A stretch of DNA of 64,000 nucleotides. Source: Enoplolaimus lenunculus. Taxonomy: Eukaryota; Nematoda; Enoplea; Enoplida; Thoracostomopsidae. A program made the translations under genes and the position numbers. The stretch is taken from NCBI GenBank assembly GCA_030248215.1, contig JASANG010000859.1:16926-80925 (forward strand), given 5' to 3'. Positions within the stretch are counted from its first letter, which is position 1; each line of letters begins with the position of its first letter. Shown here one piece after another: positions 12,477 to 25,002 of this stretch. The notes beneath the pieces are model-generated. The model saw only the letters and a program-made list of their open reading frames with translations. It did not search any database and had not been told where the DNA came from.

Positions 12477-12739
12477 TAGAACAGGGCCGGATCGTTTTCC
12501 GGAGGGCCTATAATAGAGTCAGTTTAAGCTTTAGACTAAGTTTTTGCTTAGGCTTAGTCTTAGGCTTAGGCTTAGGCTTAGGCTTATGCTTAGGAATAGG
12601 CTCATCCATACGCTTAGGCTAAGCTTAGGCTTAGGCTTAGGAATAGGCTCATCCATACGCTTAGGCTTAGGCTTAGGCTTACGCATAGGCTTAGGAATAT
12701 GCTTATACAACTATTCCGGCCCTGTTCTGTACATGGGCC
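12477..12739 (+). mobile_element. TTAGGC-MITE (hAT-like), family A, full copy
   Basis: Terminal inverted repeats GGCCCATGTATAGAACAGGG and CCTGTTCTGTACATGGGCC flank a core of TTAGGC units. It is flanked by CTTAAAAT and CCTAAAAT (7 of 8), a hAT-sized target duplication. After the left end come the conserved words AATAGAGTCAGTTTAAGC and TTTTTGCTTAGGC; before the right end comes ATATGCTTATAC. Confidence 0.88.
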
Positions 12740-14237
12740 CCTAAAATTATTATATTCAGAAAATAAAAATATTTACCTGTTTTTAATGCGCTCGCTTGGT
12801 TTCTAGCTTTTAGTCAATTCAATGCCACATTAAATTTTAGCCTAAAAACGTGTGCATCGATGTGAATAGGCGCTTTATTCAGCGCTGAAAAAATCTTTCA
12901 CAAATTTCCGCACAATTAATACATTATCTTTTTGGCAAACCGTGTGGTTAATAATTTATAAAGTCTGTCTATTAAGTGAACAAACTACAGATCGACTATT
13001 AAGCTAGTGATACATTTCAGTTGGAGGCTTATCAAACCAGGTAATGCTGAAGTGGTGTCACCAGGGAGACGACCAAACGGACCACGCCGGCGCCCCCCTC
13101 AAGTAACATTGACAAATTTACTTCCGTTAATAATTGAATGTCGGGAAAGACAATTAGAAATTTGAACTCAAATCCAAATGTAGAAGTAATTATAACAGGC
13201 TGACCCCAAAACTGAATCTTCGCTACGCCCATCATTGCATCATAAACTGGCTAAAGTGTTTGAATAATTTAAAACTTTACCTAAAAATAAAAACCAAAAT
13301 ACGGTTACATGCTACTTAAACAACGATATTAATAGGAAATTGGTGTAAAGTTTGCCTCAAAAAACGGCACGAGAAACATTGAAAAGATTATGAATTTGTG
13401 GTATAATGAGCTTAGTTTAGGCATAAAGACAGCTACAGTACCCGTGTACAATACTCGCTTTATGGGATACTTTCGTGTTTTAAGTTAGTTTGGCCGCCGA
13501 AAGCACTTTAGATTAAAGACTAATGTTCTTGCTTAGCGGCTGTTGCTGCTATTTTCGTGTAGTTTGCAAATATACCAGTGAAGTTTTGGCAAAAAATAAT
13601 TGGATAAGAGGGGATTTGATAACTGTTCGCAATTTTGATTACGTTAAAACGTTTCAGAGGTCGAAGATTACGCAAATCCACGTAACTTCACTGAGTTGCG
13701 GTAATAACGCGACAAAAAGACATACCACAACTTTATTCGGCATTGCGTACACGTCAGTAGCAGATTAAAATGACATTCTGCCTACAATACTACTGATTGG
13801 AATCGGCTATTTTTTTATATTCGGATATCTGATACCCATCTATATAACATAGCGTTGCTAAATATCAGGGTTTCCACGGAACTCCGATTCCTACTAAAAT
13901 TCCGGCAAAATTTATGTTCCGATTATGATTCCGAGCGAATGTTTAGTCATGCGCCTGAGCTCCGACTTTTTCGGCACGGTGTCAACAATCGGAACAATTT
14001 GAGTTGAAAAGCTGGTGGAACAACAAGTAAGCAAAAATGTTTCTGTGTTCCTTACTACAACAAAATGAACGTAGTCTAACATCATCTGAGTCGTGTTGTT
14101 GTGCATGAAATTAATTGCTACAAACAAAAAAATTGTTTGAAATTTTTGCATTAACAATAAAATAAGTGTCAAAACTAAAATTGCAATTCAGGTTCCGATT
14201 TCGGTTCCGACCAAAAATTTTAATTTATCTAATTTGG
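12740..14237. other. No supported gene
   Basis: Only worn TTCCGATTCC words (13885-13930 and 14190-14215) and short unsupported ORFs (13523-13768, 13912-14172). Confidence 0.55.
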
Positions 14238-14488
14238 TACTGTAGTGACCCGAATAAGATGTTGACTGATATTTATTAATTCTCTCCAGAAGGTACCCCA
14301 TTGACTTTCAAAACTTAAGTATGCTTTACTGTTTCGAACTCAACTTTAGTCCTGGAGTCATTTATGCTCAATAATTAGAGATATTTGACATCTATGGACT
14401 CTAATTATGGTTTACGGAATGCTATTGATGGGACTCAAAATGGGAAACCCCCACTTATTACCCCCCTCTTATTCGGGTCACTACAGTA
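14238..14488 (+). mobile_element. Mariner-like MITE, family B, internally deleted
   Basis: Perfect-looking ends TACTGTAGTGACCCGAATAA and TTCGGGTCACTACAGTA but only about 251 bp. The segment between GGTACCCCA and TTGACTTTC is missing relative to full copies. Confidence 0.88.
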
Positions 14489-15289
14489 ACCATTTTGTTA
14501 CTTTTTATTTCATTATTAATTCTTTAGGATTGAGCGCTGTAAGTTAATCCAGAACCAGCATTGTCAAACATCTGGGATCTCCGGTACAAACTAAATCTTT
14601 AAAACAAAAATACACAAAAATACTAAAATTAAAGTTTTGTAAAGTTTTCGTAGGGTTTAAGTCTTTAGGCACGTCTGTAATATTTAAACAAGTTTGTTGC
14701 GTCGGTTTTCTATCAATAAACGTTATAGTTTTAAATGGTGGTAAAAATTTCACGCATCTAAGGTTAAATATAAAGTTTTTAGGAATTTTATATTGGTTAA
14801 GAGTAGAAAACGAACCATATAATCATACCATTATTTTTCATATTTCACCCAATATTGTTCACTGCGGCTTACTTCAAGAGCCACAAGAGCTCCAACGACA
14901 GACGAATGCAAAAGGGCTTCGAGTCCCGGTTACTAGATTGTCATAGATCCATCCGTAATAGCTTGTATACAAAGCACGTGTCTAACGGAGATTGGATAGC
15001 AATAAAAGTAGCACTATGTTTTCACGCGAGTAATTAACGAATTTCTTGAAGTAGAAGCAAAAACGTCCTACATCCGTATCGGTGTAAATGATTACTATTT
15101 AGGAAGTCAAGAAACTCTCTTTCGAAATTGTTGCAGAACGTAACCGTACTTTTCAAAATCTTTGTTACACCATGACCGCAGTATTTATGAAAATTGAAAT
15201 GAATTAAGGTTCAAAAATATATATTGGTCTATTTCATATGTGCATGGGACAAAAAGAGGTCAAGCACTGCTACGGTTTATTTCACCTCG

Positions 15290-15425
15290 CTGGCCCAAAC
15301 TTTGGGTTCAAGCCCGGGCCCGGACAGCTTAGACCCGCTGTACCCATATTTGGGCCCGAGGTGGGCGCAGGCCCGGGCCTGGACCGGACCCACGAGCCTT
15401 TGCCCGGGCCGTTTCCAACCCTGAT
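15290..15425. repeat. GCCCGGGC-rich segment, possible hAT-like end
   Basis: A strongly G+C-rich 135 bp (AAGCCCGGGCCCGGACAG, GCCCGGGCCTGGACCGG) in AT-rich DNA, ending CCAACCCTG, which read backwards is the hAT-like start CAGGGTTGG. The overlapping ORFs on both strands are shadows of composition. Confidence 0.45.
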
Positions 15426-15540
15426 ATGTAGTGCCCTCATATGTAACAGCAGTAGAAACATGAAAGAACCAAGATACATGTATTAAAAGTATTGCGTTTC
15501 TTATAAGGCATAAAATATAGAAACTGAGCAGCTCAACGTG

Positions 15541-15630
15541 AGACGGTGTGACTCAGTGGTGCGTGTGGACCGAGAATCCATCGGCCATGAGTTTCGGGAT
15601 CGAAATCTCACAAGAACGCACATCATTTTC
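15541..15630 (+). other. Possible tRNA-derived SINE head
   Basis: TGACTCAGTGGTG (A-box-like, 15549) and GGGATCGAAATCTC (B-box-like, 15596) are at tRNA spacing. The body and tail were not defined. Confidence 0.3.
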
Positions 15631-15904
15631 AGCTGCAAGCACTCAGAGCTAACCAACGTCGCACTTTACCATACCCAACTTAGGACAACCCCTAGAGTGT
15701 TTAGTAAAACGCAAAAACATGTGTGGGCGTTTCCCTTATGATCTTTCTGTTCGAAGTAGCTAAAAACTCATTTTATTAATTACTAAGTTGATAAATTTAT
15801 ATATAAATATCTGTATTTTATAAAAATAAGTTGTTTGCAAGAAGATATCAACTATCAACCATTATTACTTATCAATTTTAAACCTAATTTACTGCTGTAT
15901 TACA

Positions 15905-18900
15905 ATGCCAACAGACGCCGAAAACGAGCGGAAACATACACGACAAAAGTACGCGTATTCATCAATTGATTCAGGTAAAGGAAAATAATTTTGTTTCTAT
16001 ATTAACCCTTTATCACATGAATATTTTCTATTTACCCTGAGACCTACTTTTATGGTAGGATTCGAACTTCAGTGACTGGAGTGGAAGGCGTATACGATCA
16101 CCACTCAGCTATGGGAGCTTGACGCTCGAGCTCGAGGGGGCTCTCACGTCTTGTGGTGATTTAGTACTGTGTATACGTGTTACAATTGTTAAACATTGTG
16201 CGATATATATTATTTAACGTATACACTGCGCTGAGTTGCCTATGTATAGCTCAATGTGAGAAGGGGTTAAACAATAAATCTGTTAATATTGCAGTGCCAA
16301 ATATTATATAAGGTACACCGGAAAGTTATGGGATAAATAAGTAAATAGATTAAATATGGCTCATTTTCCAAATACCGGTAAGCTCAAAAGTACGTTTATT
16401 CCTAAACTGATCTTGACAAAGTTGCCAGTTTTTTTCGATATATTAATTTTTACAAGCACAATACTTAATGCAGTGCCGGAGGAGACAGGGGTGGCGGCTC
16501 CCTCCAAACTTCAGGTTGGTGCCCCAAAATTCGCGAGCGAAGCGAGTGAGAAGCCAGATGCATTTTAAAACTTCGGAAGTTTTACGTCGTATAATATTTC
16601 TCACATGCAGTTTTGTGCACAGTACGTCACAGTCAAGCTAACTGCGCTAGCCGTAGCCCGCTCACCTTGCTATGGTGTCTAATGTTTTCAGAAGGGCTTA
16701 CAAAAGTTTTTAAGAGTTAATATACAGACAGTATAGATTAACATACACCCGGTTTCGGTTGGATTTAGGCTGTCTTCATTTGTATTTTAGCTGGTGAATC
16801 AGGAGATTTTGATTTTGTCGGATGGATACTTGTTGCAATTTCATGGCTGATTTTACTTGCCACAGTTCCGCTTTCGCTGTGCCTGTCGCTAAAGGTATGT
16901 CAATGGTTCATTTTGTATTACACGGGGCTGTATTTTTTTGTTAAGTATTCAGAATTTTTGCGTTTAGGAGCCTTGCTTTTGTAACGTATGAACAGCGTAG
17001 CACCAAGCCACAGTTAGCAATAGGTATTTGAAGACACGAACGAATACAGCTACGAATCTCGCAATCCGCATCGCAGTTGGATGGATCAAACACAAGAAGA
17101 AATACTTTAATGTTGAAGGTGACTTTTGATTGGCTACAAAATTTCACGGTTTATCATCAACTGGTGATAGGTGCTACGCACATTTGAGAATGCAGATATA
17201 AAAAACAGTGCTTTTCCCGCAGATGGCGATTTTAAAAAAATGTCAATACCGAATAAGAGGCTTACTAATCATTAAGCAATCATGAAAAACGTTTAAAATC
17301 CAAATTCGATAAAGTTTTCGCTTGTTTTCAGGTTGTTCAAGAATACGAGCGAGCTGTTATATTTAGGCTGGGAAAGTTACTTCCAGGCGGTGCCAAAGGT
17401 CCAGGTACTAGCAAAAATTATTACTGTCGATATAGTTTCAACAAATTTTACAAATAAATTTTGCTAGAAACAACAAAATTTCAAACCCAGCTAAATAGAG
17501 CACGAGTCGCACCTCGCTAGAAATAAAACAGACAATAGCGTACGCTTTCCGCCTCAAACTTAAAAGTTTGCCGCGGGTAAAAACTGTGAACATTTTACCC
17601 GCGTGATGAAAATCGTGACTCGCGGGTATACCCGAGCCTGAAATTGTTTACCCGACCCGCGATTATCCGCGGGTAATGTCCCACTCTGATTGGAATATGA
17701 CAAACCAATTTTTCGTTTACAATATTTTGCCATCTTCTTTGTCAATTTAACTGGATATTCGAGTAATCACATCAACGTACTTTGGAAAACTTTATTCTAC
17801 TAGGCTGTTAGTTAATATCCTAAACCTTAAATAATAGTTTAAGATTTTTAGAATTATTAATTTTTATTCAAATCATTCAGGTTTATAATATTTTGAATTA
17901 TCAAATTTTCTGCGACATTTCCAACAAAAATAATTTTTTTCATTTCTAACCTAACGTGATTTCTTGTATTCTAACTTGTACCATGTTTTGCAGGGATATT
18001 CTTTATTCTGCCATGTACAGACTCATACCGCAAGTGTGATTTGCGTGTTGTGTCATTTGATGTTCCGCCTCAGGAAGTAGGTTGACGGTTTTCACAAGGT
18101 GTGGATGCAACACTTGCAAAATTACAATCCGATTCTCATAATGCGGGGTTCCCGTTATAACCGGAGCAGCTTGGGACACGTTTGTCCCAATTAGACTATT
18201 GGTAGCATTTTGCCTGCTTGTAGACCCCATATCGTATTCAAAAATTTGCATTTGTTTGCTATTATCATGTGCAGGTCACCTTTTGTTCTTCAATATCATA
18301 TGATATTCGAGGTATTGTCTGCGAATATCATATGATTCGTTTTCAAATGTGTGCATGCTTGAGGTAACATACCCAAATTGTACTGCGAAATATCAAATGA
18401 TACTAGAATGTGAAATTTGAATTTTTGAATTATGAAGCTGGGGTTGTTAATAGCAATTTCGTGTCGGAAACGATTTGCAAGCGTGTATTTGGTATTTAAG
18501 CTCAACAGTGCCTCTGACGTTCCACTTCCATTCCTTTATTAGCACCCAAAAAATACACTGTCCCGCTGAATACGAGTTCGTTGAAATTGTGGAATATCAT
18601 ATGATATTCGCATAAATGTCATCTACACATTCATCATTTGCGGGTTTATAAGCTAACGTCATATGACATTCGAGTTTTGTTTGCTGACTCGATATAAGAG
18701 TTCAAATCTTAACGTTGACGTCGAATCAACATGGGACAAACCGTGACCCGCCTGCTCCGGTTATAATGTGAATCCCGCATAAGTTTTATTATTTACTACA
18801 AAGCGCGTTTTGGATCGCTTGCTGGCGAAATTTACAAAGCATGTGTACCATTTTTCATGTTAACTTTGTGTTATGTACCAAATATGAGCCCACAGCCAGA

Positions 18901-21374
18901 GGGCAGTCAGGGCTACTGACCTCGCTGGCATATTAATTTTGGCCACCCTAGAAAAGCTTTTCCTTGCAAATTATCACAAAACCCTTGTATGCCCATCCTA
19001 AAAATATTTCATCTACAACGGTTAATTTCCATGAGGTTATTCCAGGTTTTGCTAATACAGGTAAACTACGATTACCATTTCAGATTTTATCCAAGGATTC
19101 GGTTACTGTTGCAGTTGACGCAGTGATCTATTTTCGTATTAGCAATGCGACTGTATCGATAACGAATGTTGAAGACGCAGGCCGGAGTACAAAATTGCTC
19201 GCGCAAACAACACTGCGAAACATACTGGGCACTAAAACGCTTGCTGAAATGTTGTCAGATCGGGAGCATATTTCACATCAAATGCAGGTTAAACGATAGT
19301 CAGTGGCATTTGTGCGATTTTAAAAAGGGGATACGTAAATTACAATTTCTCAAAATCCCAACTTTCAGCAATGTATCTGCGGATTCTGGAAGAGACCTGT
19401 TAGTAACATTTGCTTATTTGTCTATATGTAGTGCAACCGGATACCAATAACTGGCGGAGCAGGAGCCGCAGCCGAATAATCAAATATCCGGCCGGAGCGG
19501 GAGCCGGATCCGGTTAGCTTGCATACCTTTATTCCGTGGTTTAACGTACCCAAAGTGTTTACGTGACAAAGTTTAACATCTCACGCTGATGCATTTTTAA
19601 CACTTTAACAACGACCCTATTATACTATTCTGTATTTTGTAGCGTTGCGTTCAATTGAAATATTCGTTTAGCCCATGTTCCTTTTAAGGGCATCCAGTTT
19701 TCCGTAGGTACTATAAAGCAGAGGGGGCTAAGGTCAGGGATGATGTTTCGGTTTCAGTCTCTGCAAGTCTCGGTCTCTTGAGTCTCGGTGGTTTGAAACC
19801 GACGCCAGAAGTCGAGAATTCAGTATATGCTAGTAGACCTGTATAAAGCACAGACAATATTTCGAATATCACATGATACTGCAGTACCACCATGTAAATG
19901 TCACATCAATATAAAAGACAAGACAATTCAAATTTTTTGAATTTGATATCGAATCAACTAGCCGACAAAATGTTACGCGCTATTGTAATAGAGACCAAAC
20001 ACGTTCCCCGCTGCCCCAGTTATAACGTGAACCCCGCATTAGAAGTGTTTCAATTTTTGTAACATGGTCTAGTTGTCGTGAGTTCAAAGCCAGATTTACT
20101 ATGCAGAACACACAAGGTTTACAATCAGTTAAGGAACAAGCAACATGCATTAAACAGAATTAGTGATTTTATGAAATGTTCAAGACTTTTTACGGTTTAT
20201 TCTGAAATTATCACGACTGACTCCAGCTTGTAATTTATTAATAATATATTATGAGTAAAACTTACAAACAATTTCGGGCAATTATGCTTCAGAGTGTAAA
20301 TTCTATTCAACCTACTGGACAGATTTGTTAGCGAATTTTAACCCTCTCAGTCCAAGTATGAATAATGTTAATTTTTGAACAATTTATATTTTTAGACTAC
20401 TCTCGACGAAGCGACCGATCCGTGGGGAGTCAAAGTTGAACGCGTTGAAGTGAAAGACGTTCGACTACCAATTCAACTTCAAAGAGCAATGGCTGCGGAA
20501 GCTGAAGCTGCGCGAGAAGCTAGAGCCAAGGTTAGTTTGGGACCCAGTTCCTGCATTCGCGCTTCATAGCTTAATTTGCTACGCCTTAGACGCTATATTC
20601 TAATGTTGTTAAGCTTCAAAAAAGTTAAGTAAGATGAACTTTAAAAAATTTTCCAGACTTCAGCGGTGTTAAATTAACCTTAGGAATTATTTCGCACGGT
20701 GTATATAATCGGATACCCGTTTCCAGTAAAAAACGGTGTTCATTTTCGTTTCCGTTTCCGCTTTCAAACCTATAGACTTCTCTATCCGTTTTTCGTTATT
20801 ATGGATCACTATTTGTTTTCGTTATTTTTTAGTAACCGCTGACACCCTGTATATTTTTCAAACATACTCCACGACTAAAATATTGTAGACCAATACGTTT
20901 GACCAAAAATTATCACAAAAAATCATTTCTATTTAAACATCAATCAGTAAAGTTAAATAGGTTATCGCTGCGGAAGGCGAACAACAAGCGAGTCAAGCGT
21001 TGAAAGACGCCGCGGACGTAATTGCACAAAACCCTGCCGCACTGCAACTGCGGTACTTACAAACATTGAATACAATATCGGCAGAGAAAAATTCAACCAT
21101 TATATTTCCGCTTCCACTTGACGTTGTCACAACGTTTGTGAACGATTTGAGAAAAAATTCAAAATTTCAAGACGCCACAAATCCTTTGCTGCCAAAATTT
21201 GACCGAAAAACATCAGACAATCGAAGCGGATCTCACGAACACGTCAGCCAAGATGGACTAATGTACATCGAGGATGACTATGAAGATATGTCTAATGCTA
21301 AACATGACCAAACTGACGCGCAAATGGTAAAAATTTCAAAAAGTTTAATTGATGTTAAAGCTGACTTATATTAG
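15905..21374 (+). CDS. Stomatin / MEC-2-like SPFH (band 7) protein, seven coding exons
   Basis: Coding exons read as 15905-15974, 16791-16894, 17332-17404, 17994-18076, 19084-19287, 20396-20530 and 20961-21374. All introns are GT-AG, the phases agree, and the product is 360 aa. Residues 1-33 are a polar N tail. Residues 34-57 are the hydrophobic hairpin (GWILVAIS...VPLSLCLSL) with the kink proline P50. The band 7 domain covers about 59-225 ([63 protein letters not shown]), followed by the coiled-coil REARAKVIAAEGE and the oligomerisation motif [10 protein letters not shown] plus [11 protein letters not shown]. Family members are monotopic inner-leaflet proteins that oligomerise in cholesterol-rich membrane and modulate ion channels. 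Wording in the core ([24 protein letters not shown]) is nearer MEC-2 than vertebrate stomatin. An acidic tail of about 75 aa extends beyond the 288 aa of human stomatin. The Cys that precedes the Trp in human stomatin is absent; C54 is a possible acylation site. Exon 1 is chosen on phase and the GTAAAG donor and is the least certain part. Confidence 0.93.
16002..16270 (-). mobile_element. TTAA-flanked (piggyBac-like) MITE with tRNA-like insert, in stomatin intron 1
   Basis: TTAA on both sides; ends CCCTTTATCACATGAATA and CTCAATGTGAGAAGGGG. On the - strand it carries an A-box-like TAGCTGAGTGGTG and a B-box-like GTTCGAATCC at tRNA-like spacing. 269 bp, no ORF. Confidence 0.82.
17560..17690. repeat. 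Dispersed CCCGCGGGTA-type repeat in stomatin intron 3
   Basis: GCCGCGGGTAAAAACTGTG, TACCCGAGCCTGAA and CGCGGGTAATGTCCCACTC. Related scraps at 29055-29160 and 40630-40720 suggest a mobile family with ACCCGCG-rich ends. Confidence 0.5.
18142..18779. mobile_element. Harbinger-like MITE, family D, in stomatin intron 4
   Basis: Ends TGCGGGGTTCCCGTTATAAC and CCGGTTATAATGTGAATCCC with TAA on both sides. It makes up most of this intron and shares the palindromes of 11426-12038. Confidence 0.88.
19850..20041. mobile_element. Harbinger-like MITE, family D, right part, in stomatin intron 5
   Basis: The right end CAGTTATAACGTGAACCCCG then CATTA is intact; the left end is missing, replaced by other repeat remnants (19675-19810). 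Confidence 0.7.
20692..20850. mobile_element. Family G element in stomatin intron 6
   Basis: CACGGTGTATATAATCGGAT at the left and GTAACCGCTGACACCCTG at the right, with CGTTTCCGTTTCCGC inside. Confidence 0.65.
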
Positions 21375-21609
21375 CTTATACGACGACTGCATTGTAGAAA
21401 TGAACCTTTTCCCGCATGATTATCCGTATTTTATCTGAGATCTACATTTCATGCTAGAGTCGTCTCGGCTTTTGGTGTCTTTGCAGACTGGATCGCCTCG
21501 ATCTAGAAATTGTCGACGGCCTGGTTCGTTTAATGTTGCGTTCCGGACCGGTCCGAAGCTTAGTCCACAGTGCAAGTATTTGGTGGTCAGGTCCACATCA
21601 GTTTGTGGT

Positions 21610-21700
21610 TTCCAGCTCACTTTGCTTATAGTGTTAAGCTTAGGCTCAGGCTGACTTAGGCTCAGACTCATAATCAGGTTTAGGCTTACGTTTCAGAAAG
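21610..21700 (+). mobile_element. TTAGGC-MITE remnant downstream of the stomatin gene
   Basis: Degenerate units such as AAGCTTAGGCTCAGGCTGAC. The rest of 21375-22115 has nothing I can support; no clear poly(A) signal was seen near the stomatin stop. Confidence 0.4.
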
Positions 21701-22115
21701 GTCTTGACCAAACCTATGCCAAAACATGAGCCTAAAATGTTGTCTAAACATTTGCGTAAGCTAAAGCGTGATCTGTAATGTTAAGTGTGGGGAAACGCGG
21801 AAGTATACAAGAGCCGAGCCTCCTTGTCAGTGGTACATTTGTCTTCATTTCCGGTTGCATACAAACGATGCCCATACGATCATTTACCCTGTTGTTCTAT
21901 TCGTACTAAACCTTGATGCAGTGTTTGCATTTTCCGCAGTGATAAATAAGGCAGTGAGCGTTACCGTATTCTGACAAGCATCCGTTAAAATAGGACGTCA
22001 CAGTAAATGAATTATCATGGTTGAACAACAGTTATTTTGTTTTTAATTTAAATAATGTAAATATTATCCCACGCGCCTACGTACATCCTCCTATTAGTCT
22101 TATAGTAATTCTCTA

Positions 22116-22846
22116 AAACCCTATTCGCACGCGCAAGTTTTTGCAGCAAGAGCTCACAACTGCAAACTTGCAAATTTGCAGTTTCAAGTATTTGCAAAGA
22201 AATATCATTTTCATTCTGAGCCTTAACATGAATTTATATGAATAATGTGCAAACTACTGGAATAAATACTAACCGTAAGCTTGATTATAGATTAATTCGA
22301 CTTGGATTGCTATTTTATATATGTATAATTTCTTTGCATATATTCATCATGAATAAATTGCAGCTACAAGTTCTCGGAATGGATTTTAGAACAAAACTTG
22401 TAGCTGCAAGTTTAGCTGCAATAAAAATTTCACGCGCAGCTAAGGCTTTACTCGAAATTTCTTGTCTTGAATCCGCTTTCAAGCCTACAATTTCTGTTTA
22501 GCGCTCAAGATGTAAAACTAGTCCAGTCAGCCTGGCCATAAACTGCGAAATAGCAAACAAGTTTGATATTTCAATTAATTCAAGATCCTTAAATAAATAA
22601 AAAAGTCTGAATTAATTCTAAAGCGCTCAATCACTTGTCTTCCGATTACCCAATGAAAATACACGTGCAAGAAATTCAAGCAACTTGCTACTGCGTTCAC
22701 ACACGCGAATTAATTTAATAGCATGAATTCCGGTGAATAATTTGCAGCTGCACGAACTTTATAGATGTTTTGTGCTGATCTGGTACATGCAAGTTACACG
22801 TGTAAGTTTTTGCTGCAAAAAATTTGCATGTGTGAATAGGGCTTCA
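22116..22846. mobile_element. MITE family E, long copy
   Basis: Starts AACCCTATTCGCACGCGCAA and ends TGCATGTGTGAATAGGGCTT; the core repeats GCAGCTACAAG/TTGTAGCTGC words. Confidence 0.8.
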
Positions 22847-22848
22847 GA

Positions 22849-23495
22849 CCTATTCACACATGCAAGTTTTGTAGCGAAAACTCGTTACTGCAACTTGCGC
22901 GAGTTTCTTGCAGCTGCAAGTATGTGCAAGAAAACATAATTTTCAATTTGAATAATAATGCTAATTTAAATCAATAATTTCAAAACGACTGCTATAAATG
23001 TCAAGCATAAGCTATGACTTCAGTTCAGCCAATGATGATGAATTAATTTGACTCGCAAGGCTATTCATGACTATGGATTAATTCTTGGCGTAAATTCATA
23101 GTGAATAATTTGCAGCTGCAAGTTCTTAGAATGAAGTTAATCGGCAAGAAACGTTCACGCGTAAAAGGAGGCTATGCTTGAATCTTCTTGACTTGACAAC
23201 GCTTTCAAACCTGTAGGATTCCTATTAAGTGCTGAATAATGAAAAACAAGCCCACTCTCAATTGGCGTACTTACTTAGACTGCGAAATATCAAACAAGTT
23301 TGATATTTGAATTATTCAAGCTTCTTGAATAAATTCAAAAAGTGTGAATTAGTTCAGATGCACTCAACAACATGTCTTTCCTCAAAATGCAGGTGCAAAA
23401 AATTCTAGCGACTTGCAACTGCGTTTACACGTGTGAATTAAACGTAAAAGCACAAATTCCAGGGAATAGTAGGCACCTGCAATTCTACAGCCTGT
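22849..23495. mobile_element. MITE family E, adjacent copy, right end worn
   Basis: Starts CCTATTCACACATGCAAG directly after the previous copy and carries the core (TTGCAGCTGCAAG twice); the end near 23490 is unclear. Copies in tandem may reflect insertion or duplication. Confidence 0.65.
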
Positions 23496-23646
23496 GAAAA
23501 AAACTTTTTTCAAATTTTTCCAGTAACTTCAAGGCGATATATTTCCCTGTTTCACTCGGTCCTGTTCAGAAAACGTAACCTTGCGTTTTCTGTTCAGGTT
23601 AAAAAGGAGGTGAGAGCGAAAATGTCTTTGCAACCATTAACTTATG

Positions 23647-23828
23647 TTGGAACGTTTTTCTGTGGTATTATAAAAGAGTAAGCTTAAGCTTTAGACTAAT
23701 TTTTTTGCTTGGTTTAGGCTTATGCTTAGGCTTAGGCTTAAGAATATGCTCATCCTTTTGCTTAGGCTTAGGCTTAGGCTTAGGAATATGCTTATAATAC
23801 TGTTCCGCCCATGTTCTTTACATTGGCC
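23647..23828 (+). mobile_element. TTAGGC-MITE, family A, left end worn
   Basis: The conserved inner words GGAACGTTTTTCTGTG, GCTTTAGACTAAT and the TTAGGC core are present, with right end CCGCCCATGTTCTTTACAT. The left terminal repeat is lost. Confidence 0.75.
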
Positions 23829-25002
23829 GAAGTCATAATGAATAAATTTACCTTGCTTGAACTCGCTGCACTGATTTTTAAAAAGTTTAAAATTTTTACA
23901 AGCGGCATATAACGTAAGATTATTCGTGAACATTTAGTTACAAATGCCTTACACGAACCACATGTGGTAGTGATTACAGGTGCGCTTCTTTTACACAAAT
24001 GTCTCTTATATATGAATGTGAACGGTGAGTCGGTCAATGATGCTATTTTCGGTCAAATTATTGTAAACTCAAATGTCATTTGAAAACCGGCCAATGTTTC
24101 TTTATTGTTTTTCCGTTATCCAACCCTGCCAGTCGGTGGTTGTTCCAAAATGTTCGAGATTTTAGAAAATTTTTGTATATTTGAGCTTCTCATGACCGTC
24201 GCGCTTGATCATTTTACGTCTAAATTTTTGATTTCTGAAAAAATCGATTCGCATAGTGTGAAAACAATGCGTGAAGCGTAAATTGACACGAACCAATAGG
24301 TGCATGCTCGGCTCAGGTTTCAAATTATACTCAACCGTAGGTTTGGACTCATGCTTAAGCGTGATGAGAAACCGTGCAAAAGAGCTAAGTTCGACTTTGA
24401 GTATCAGCTACCCTTGAGCAAGATGTTTACTCACTTAAATTTAAACAATTATTACTGTCGATTGATTTGCGTAACCTCCAACCGACTTTCTACTTCTTCC
24501 ATAAAATGTAGCGAAGCGGGCATTGCACGCAACTTCCGCGAACAGATCGTTCCTAACTAAGTGTCGGGTCCGTAGCGAGAGTTAGGCCAGGAGGTTCAGC
24601 TCTTTGTAACAATTCCCTCCCTCGATAATTTACAACCTTGGTTGTAAGTCATAAAACCCTCGTGTATCCCTCTTCAAAAATGATGAGTCGCGCTAGAAAG
24701 GTGAGCCCGATATGGTCCACGCGCGTAATTTTAATTCAATCTAATTTAGCATAAAATGAAATCGATAACTGGTTTCTTTGGGACACCAAATATCCTTTAG
24801 AAAAATGTTTGGTTCAAAATTCACAGAAAAAGGCAACTGAACACTTTCGAAGACGTTTTGAAAACATAAATGCTGCGAATGACACAATTTGTCAAGTTTT
24901 GTTTTTGTAAAATTGCTTCTGCGCAAAGCTCGCTATGTCAATTGCTTTATATAAATTTTACTTCCTGGTTGCAGCGTTAACAATCAGAAGCTTCAATTAT
25001 GA

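Noticed and set aside
15224-15486. Overlapping Pro/Gly-rich ORFs on both strands
   Set aside because: They arise from the GCCCGGGC-rich segment; all frames lack stops because of composition.
19166-19450. 94-codon + ORF
   Set aside because: Shadow of stomatin exon 5 in another frame.
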